NCBI GenBank assembly: GCA_050742535.1
Contig: JBOGIQ010000267.1
Span: forward strand, 1-8,534
Source of the DNA: Gp6-AA40 sp050742535
GTDB taxonomy: Bacteria > Acidobacteriota > Vicinamibacteria > Vicinamibacterales > UBA2999
Length of the DNA stretch: 8,534 nt
Direction: 5' to 3'
Within the stretch, counting starts at the first letter, position 1. Each line of letters opens with the position of its first letter. Positions 4,629-8,534 of this stretch are shown piece by piece. The position numbers were made by a program, and so were the translations under genes. Below the pieces are notes generated by a model. That model did not search any database. It was not told the DNA's origin and saw only the letters and a program-made list of their open reading frames with translations.

Positions 4629-7288
4629 GCCGATCCCTTCGTTCGTGGCTCTGGCAGATCCCCGTGGATCGGGAGGTCGACGAAGAGCTGGCCTTCCACG
4701 TCGAGATGGTGACGCGCGAGCTCGTTGCCCGCGGGGTGGATCCGAAGACGGCGCGTGAAACCGCGCTCGACCGCATGGGCGACGTCGTGCGGCTGAAGCA
4801 GACGTGCGTGGACCTCGGGAGAAAACGGGAGCGTGAGATGCGACTGACCCGCTGGCTCGACGAATTCCGGCATGACGTGACTGGCGCGCTCCGCCAGATC
4901 CGCGGCGCGCGCGCGTTCACGGCTGTGATCGTGCTCACCCTGGCGCTCGGGCTCGGCGCCAACAGCGCGATGTTCGCGGTTGCCGATGCCACGCTGCTCC
5001 GGCCGCTGCCGTTTCCAGACCCCGAGCGACTCGTCGCCGTGTCGGATATCAGGCAAGACGGGGGGCGCGGCGCCGCCAACCCGCTCGACTTCGTCGACTG
5101 GAGCGAACGCAACCGCTCGTTCCAGGCGATGGCGGCCGTCGTCTCGAGCCAAACGTCGATCACAGGCATCGACGGAGTGGCGCAACCACTGGGCGGACAG
5201 GCGGTGTCCGCCCATTTCTTCGAAGTGCTCGGGGTCAGGCCGATCGTCGGCCGGACGTTTCAGCGGAGTGACGAGGGCCCGGCGCCGAGCGTTGTTGTGA
5301 TCGGAGAAGGACTCTGGCGAAGCCACTTCGCAGAAGACCGGAACGCGGTCGGACGTCCCGTCCGGCTCGGTGGCCGCACGCTCACGCTGGTCGGAGTCGT
5401 TCCGGCGGCGTTCCAGTTCGACATTCCCGGATTCCCCAGCCCTGGACCAACCCAGGTCTGGACCGTGCTTAATCCGCCCCGCAGCCGCGCCCCCGCGGAA
5501 CGATATCCGCACTACCTGTCGGTGATCGCCCGCCTGAAGCCGGAGGTGACGATCGAAGCCGCCAGCTCCGAGATGACCGCGATCTCGAACGCCCTGGCCG
5601 AGGAATCGCCGGCCACGAACAAAGGCCATCACGCCACCGTGGATCCGCTGCGTGAGCGGGTGGCCAGCCGCGACCTGCGCCTCACTTCGATGCTGCTGTT
5701 CGGCGTCGTCGCCTTCGTCCTGCTGATGTGCTGCGCGAACGTCGCCAACCTGCTGCTCGCCCGCACGAGCGCCCGCACACGCGAGCTGGCGGTCCGATCG
5801 GCGCTCGGCGCGGGACGGACGCGCATTGGGCGTCAGTTGCTCACCGAGAGCCTGGTGCTTGCGGCGCTGGGAGGAATGCTCGGCATCGCAGCCGGCGCGG
5901 CCATTCTGAAGGCGGCACCGTCACTGGTGCCGCCAGGTCTGCTGCCGCGGTCGGTTCCACTTGCCTTCGACGCGCGCGTGCTCATATTTTCGGTCTCCGC
6001 CACCTTCGTGCTCGCGATGCTGTACGGGCTGGCGCCCGTCTGGCAGGCGACCGGCACGGCGCTGACGCGCGTCATGTCGCTCGAGTCGCGCACAGCGACC
6101 GGCGGGAGTTCGAAGCTCCGGCGCGGACTCGCCATTGCCGAAGTCGCCGTGGCCGTGCTGCTCCTGTGCGGCGCCGGCCTGTTGCTGCGCACGCTGCTCA
6201 CGCTCGAAAGCGTCGACCCCGGAAATCGTGCCGGCGACCTGCTGACCGCCGCCGTCGGTCCAGGATTCGGCACAACTCCCGACGCGAGGCGCCAGTTTTA
6301 CCCGAACGTCGAGCGCGCCGCCCGGAGTGCACCCGGCGTGCGCGACGTCACCTGGGGCAGCGCGCTGCCGTTCGAGCAGGCCTTCTACGGACAAACATTT
6401 CAGATCGACGGCGATCCACCGAGGCCTCCGGCCGATCGCAACGTCACGGGTTACCAGATCGTCAGCCCGTCGTACTTTCGCCTGCTGGGCGTCCCGCTGC
6501 TCCAGGGACGCATGTTCACCGAGGCCGATGCCCCTGACGCTCCGCAGGTGGGCATCGTCGATGAAGAGTTCGTGCGCCGCTATCTGAAGGGCCGCGCGCC
6601 GATAGGCACACGCGTGTCGGTCAACGCGATGTCGCAGTCGCCGGCCGTGCTTCGCGAAATCGTGGGGGTGGTGAAACACGTGAAGGAGCGGCCGGACGAA
6701 CCCGAGGCGCAGCCGCAGCTCTACGTGCCGCTGGCCCAGGACACGTGGGTGCTGGCCACGCTGGTGGTGCAGCCGGCGGGCGGGGCGGCCGAGGCCCTCG
6801 CACCGGCGGTGCGTGCCGCGATCGCGCGTGTTGCGCCAGAGCGGCCGCTGATGTTTCGGACGCTCGCCACAATTGAGACGCAGGCCACGTTGCGCCACCG
6901 GGTCCGTGCGGTCCTCGTCGGCGCGTTCGCCCTGCTGGCGCTGACGCTGGCGCTCGTCGGCGTCTTTGGCGTGCTCGCCTACTCGGTTGAGCAAAGAACG
7001 CGTGAGTTCGGTGTGCGCATCGCGCTCGGCGCGAGCGCCGCCAGCGTGTTGCGGCTGGTGATGTCCAGCGCCGCCGGCGTCATCGGCATCGGGATCGCCA
7101 TCGGCCTGATCACGGCGGCGGTGCTAAGCCGATCGATCTCGACGTTCCTCTTCGCCGTCGAACCGCTCGATCCGGTGACGTTTGCGGCCGCCGCCCTCCT
7201 CGTGGGCATGACGGCGGCCATCGCCATCGCGGCGCCCGCCTGGCGGGCCGCGCGCGTGGATCCGCTGGCCGCGTTCCGGAACGAGTGA
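4625..7288 (+). CDS. ADOP-type duplicated FtsX/MacB-like permease
   Basis: This 887-residue inner-membrane protein has two tandem MacB-like halves. A cytoplasmic prefix (about 1-75, EVDEELAFHVEMVTREL) is typical of acidobacterial duplicated orphan permeases (TIGR03434, as I recall it). Hydrophobic segments lie at about 99-121, 355-378, 408-428, 452-472, 503-525, 763-788, 812-834 and 850-872, giving the four-plus-four pattern of a duplication. Large periplasmic core domains lie between the first two segments of each half (about 122-354 and 526-762). The cytoplasmic loop motif after FtsX helices occurs twice: ARTRELAVRSALGAGRTRIGRQLL (380-403) and QRTREFGVRIALGAS (790-804). The C-terminus APAWRAARVDPLAAFRNE is canonical. 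MacB itself carries an ATPase domain; this protein has none, and no ATPase gene is adjacent. The substrate is unknown: lipoprotein, peptide or drug export, or mechanotransmission, are all possible. The start overlaps the padR stop by 4 bp (ATGA). Confidence 0.94.
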   Translation: MSRSLRSWLWQIPVDREVDEELAFHVEMVTRELVARGVDPKTARETALDRMGDVVRLKQTCVDLGRKREREMRLTRWLDEFRHDVTGALRQIRGARAFTAVIVLTLALGLGANSAMFAVADATLLRPLPFPDPERLVAVSDIRQDGGRGAANPLDFVDWSERNRSFQAMAAVVSSQTSITGIDGVAQPLGGQAVSAHFFEVLGVRPIVGRTFQRSDEGPAPSVVVIGEGLWRSHFAEDRNAVGRPVRLGGRTLTLVGVVPAAFQFDIPGFPSPGPTQVWTVLNPPRSRAPAERYPHYLSVIARLKPEVTIEAASSEMTAISNALAEESPATNKGHHATVDPLRERVASRDLRLTSMLLFGVVAFVLLMCCANVANLLLARTSARTRELAVRSALGAGRTRIGRQLLTESLVLAALGGMLGIAAGAAILKAAPSLVPPGLLPRSVPLAFDARVLIFSVSATFVLAMLYGLAPVWQATGTALTRVMSLESRTATGGSSKLRRGLAIAEVAVAVLLLCGAGLLLRTLLTLESVDPGNRAGDLLTAAVGPGFGTTPDARRQFYPNVERAARSAPGVRDVTWGSALPFEQAFYGQTFQIDGDPPRPPADRNVTGYQIVSPSYFRLLGVPLLQGRMFTEADAPDAPQVGIVDEEFVRRYLKGRAPIGTRVSVNAMSQSPAVLREIVGVVKHVKERPDEPEAQPQLYVPLAQDTWVLATLVVQPAGGAAEALAPAVRAAIARVAPERPLMFRTLATIETQATLRHRVRAVLVGAFALLALTLALVGVFGVLAYSVEQRTREFGVRIALGASAASVLRLVMSSAAGVIGIGIAIGLITAAVLSRSISTFLFAVEPLDPVTFAAAALLVGMTAAIAIAAPAWRAARVDPLAAFRNE

Positions 7289-7330
7289 CCACTTCTTCGA
7301 AGGTGCTCGGGATCAGGTTGGACAGTGCGA

Positions 7331-7356
7331 GCTGCCGCCTCGAGGCGGAAGCCACG
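7331..7356. repeat. REP-like palindrome in the convergent gap; possible terminator
   Basis: CCGCCTCGAGGCGG (7335-7348) is a perfect 14-bp palindrome. One mismatch further out, GCT (7331-7333) pairs with AGC (7350-7352). On the minus strand it carries CGTGGCTTCCGCC (from 7356 to 7344), exactly the 13-mer found twice near 1374-1410, so both loci hold one repeat family. It is the only structure in the 70-bp gap between the permease and dehydrogenase stops and could end transcription from both sides. On the plus strand a short GTTTAT follows about 9 bases after the stem, which makes a weak intrinsic terminator at best. Confidence 0.65.
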
Positions 7357-7358
7357 CG

Positions 7359-8534
7359 TCAGTTTATCGGTTCTATCCGCAGCACGGTTCCGTCGGCCGC
7401 CGTCCCACCGGTTTGCCCTTCCGTTGCAACGTAAAGATTTCCATCCGGTCCTTCGATGACGTCGCGGATCCGCTGGCGGAAGTCGCCGAGCAGCACCTCG
7501 CGGCGCTCGGCCTGCGACGGCTGGTTGAACGACACGCGAATGAGCGACCGCGTCGTCAGCGCGCCGACGAAGAGGCTGCCTTTCCACCCTTTGAATCGGT
7601 CGCCGTTGTAGAAGAGGAGGCTCGACGGGCTGATCGACGGCACCCAGAACATGCGTGGGTTGTCCATCCCCTTGCGGAACCATGGCTCTTCGGAGACCAG
7701 CGAGCCCGTATAGTTCCGGCCCATCGACACCAGCGGCCAGCCATAGTTGTGGCCGGGCAGCAGGATGTTGACCTCATCGCCGCCGAGCGGGCCGATCTCC
7801 GCCTGCCACACTTCACCCGTCTGCGGATGCACGGTGAGGCCGTAGCCGTTGCGATGGCCGTAGGTGTAGATCTCCGGTTTCGCGCCGGCGCGGCCGACGA
7901 ACGGGTTGTCCGGCGGTGCGGTTCCGTCATCGCGCAGACGGAGCGTCTTGCCGACGTGGTTGTCCAGGGCCTGTGCCTTCATCCGGAGGCTGTTGTCTTC
8001 GGTGCCGGTGCAGCACAGCCGATCGCGATCGCCGACGGTCATGAACAGCATGCCGCCCGGTCCGAAGAAGATGCGTCCAGCGGTATTCCCGCTGGTCTCC
8101 CACGCGTCGGCGACGAAAATCTCCTTTACGTCGCGCAGGGTAGTGCCGTCGAATCGTCCTCTCGAAATCGCGATGGTGTTGACCTTGTCGCGTGACGTCG
8201 GATGCGAGACGTAGACGAACCCGTTCTGCGCGAACTGCGGGTGCACCGCGACGAAGTGCAGCAGATCGGTAGCGGGTTTCGCTCCGGGCGCCAGGGCAGG
8301 CGAGGGCGCCACCCAGGCCGGATCCGGCAGCAACTGGCCGTCGCGCACGACGCGCAGACGACCCGGCTGCTCGGTGACGAGCATCGTTCTGGCGTCGACG
8401 AAGGCAATGCTCCACGGATGCACGAGACCGGACGCGACCTGCGTCACCTTGATGCGACCCGTCTGCGTGCCTAATTCCGCCGGCAGCGCCGGTGCTGGTG
8501 GCGTCGGCTGAACCCGTTGTGCGACCGCCGTGGC
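7359..8534 (-). CDS. PQQ-dependent sugar dehydrogenase-like protein (GSDH/Asd family), secreted; 5' end outside window
   Basis: The frame is open from the right edge to a TGA at 7361-7359, giving 391 visible residues. A GTG at 8447 is in frame but is not the likely start: upstream codons read ATAVAQ followed by a Pro/Ala-rich linker, like the end of a signal peptide and a flexible leader, so the true start lies beyond 8534. The fold is a six-bladed beta propeller of the soluble aldose dehydrogenase type. Motifs: GLVHPWSIAF (36-45), LLHFVAVHPQFAQNGFVYVSH (91-111), GRIFFGPGGMLFMTVGDRD (153-171), LRLRDDGTAPPDNPF (198-212), YGHRNGYGL (225-233), GGDEVN (251-256), PGHNYGWP (260-267), and WVPSISPSSLLFY (297-309). 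The family oxidises sugars in the periplasm using PQQ and calcium. Where the catalytic His of the NHFGGR motif is expected, this protein reads NTAGR (150-154), and a vicinal CC (174-175) follows, so activity on sugars is uncertain. Confidence 0.9.
   Translation of the reverse strand, partial: ATAVAQRVQPTPPAPALPAELGTQTGRIKVTQVASGLVHPWSIAFVDARTMLVTEQPGRLRVVRDGQLLPDPAWVAPSPALAPGAKPATDLLHFVAVHPQFAQNGFVYVSHPTSRDKVNTIAISRGRFDGTTLRDVKEIFVADAWETSGNTAGRIFFGPGGMLFMTVGDRDRLCCTGTEDNSLRMKAQALDNHVGKTLRLRDDGTAPPDNPFVGRAGAKPEIYTYGHRNGYGLTVHPQTGEVWQAEIGPLGGDEVNILLPGHNYGWPLVSMGRNYTGSLVSEEPWFRKGMDNPRMFWVPSISPSSLLFYNGDRFKGWKGSLFVGALTTRSLIRVSFNQPSQAERREVLLGDFRQRIRDVIEGPDGNLYVATEGQTGGTAADGTVLRIEPIN

Noticed and set aside
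4457..5632. A 391-codon minus-strand open frame antisense to padR and the permease
   Set aside because: The composition is low-complexity Arg/Ala/His, with no domain, and both sense-strand genes are firmly identified.
5921..6994. A 357-codon minus-strand open frame antisense to the permease
   Set aside because: It is a frame shadow of the permease second half, with Arg/His/Gln-rich composition and no family signature.
7413..8195. A 260-codon plus-strand open frame antisense to the dehydrogenase gene
   Set aside because: The minus-strand propeller motifs explain the region, and the plus-strand product shows only shadow-like composition.
8447..8447. GTG at 8447 as the start of the dehydrogenase gene
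   Set aside because: The frame stays open to the window edge, and the upstream codons look like the end of a signal peptide and a Pro/Ala linker. This is more likely an internal Val codon.
1..8534. A defence island, prophage or other mobile gene system
   Set aside because: No transposase, integrase, nuclease, toxin, CRISPR repeat or tRNA-linked attachment site was found. All genes belong to housekeeping or common acidobacterial families.

Overview
The window is GC-rich, densely coding DNA, most likely from an Acidobacteriota chromosome, perhaps Vicinamibacteria-like. The strongest pointer is a PadR regulator overlapping a large duplicated FtsX/MacB-type permease, a pair that matches the 'Acidobacterial PadR' and 'acidobacterial duplicated orphan permease' (ADOP) families. 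A sigma factor of the TIGR02999 type next to a PknB-like Ser/Thr kinase also fits. The phylum call is an inference from gene families; no rRNA or other phylogenetic marker is present.

Layout. Positions 1-1935 hold three genes on the minus strand, in transcription order: a cyclophilin-type peptidyl-prolyl isomerase (1935-1423), an ECF-like sigma factor (1372-821) and a Ser/Thr protein kinase (817 to beyond position 1, so its 3' part is missing). Sigma factor and kinase are almost touching and form a probable signalling pair. A 28-bp divergent gap (1936-1963) separates this group from glgB, the glycogen branching enzyme (1964-4174, plus strand). After a 118-bp gap comes padR (4293-4628), overlapped by 4 bp by the ADOP permease gene (4625-7288). 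A convergent gap of 70 bp (7289-7358) follows. The window ends in a minus-strand gene for a secreted PQQ-type sugar dehydrogenase-like protein (8534-7359), whose 5' end lies outside the window.

Non-coding signals. The gaps are short but structured. The glgB/PPIase gap has two back-to-back -10-like hexamers placed so that both transcripts could be leaderless. A perfect 9-bp inverted repeat with a 3-bp spacer lies just upstream of padR and is the probable PadR operator. REP-like palindromes sharing an exact 13-mer occur between the PPIase and sigma genes and again in the convergent gap at 7331-7356. Four tandem 7-bp purine units form both the sigma factor C-terminus and the kinase ribosome binding site.

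No CRISPR array, tRNA, rRNA or transposase gene was seen, and no intergenic stretch exceeds 118 bases. The window looks like ordinary acidobacterial chromosome rather than a defence or mobile island. The most interesting points are the sigma/kinase junction, the REP-like elements, the predicted leaderless divergent promoters, the PadR operator, and an apparent substitution of the catalytic His in the PQQ dehydrogenase-like protein.
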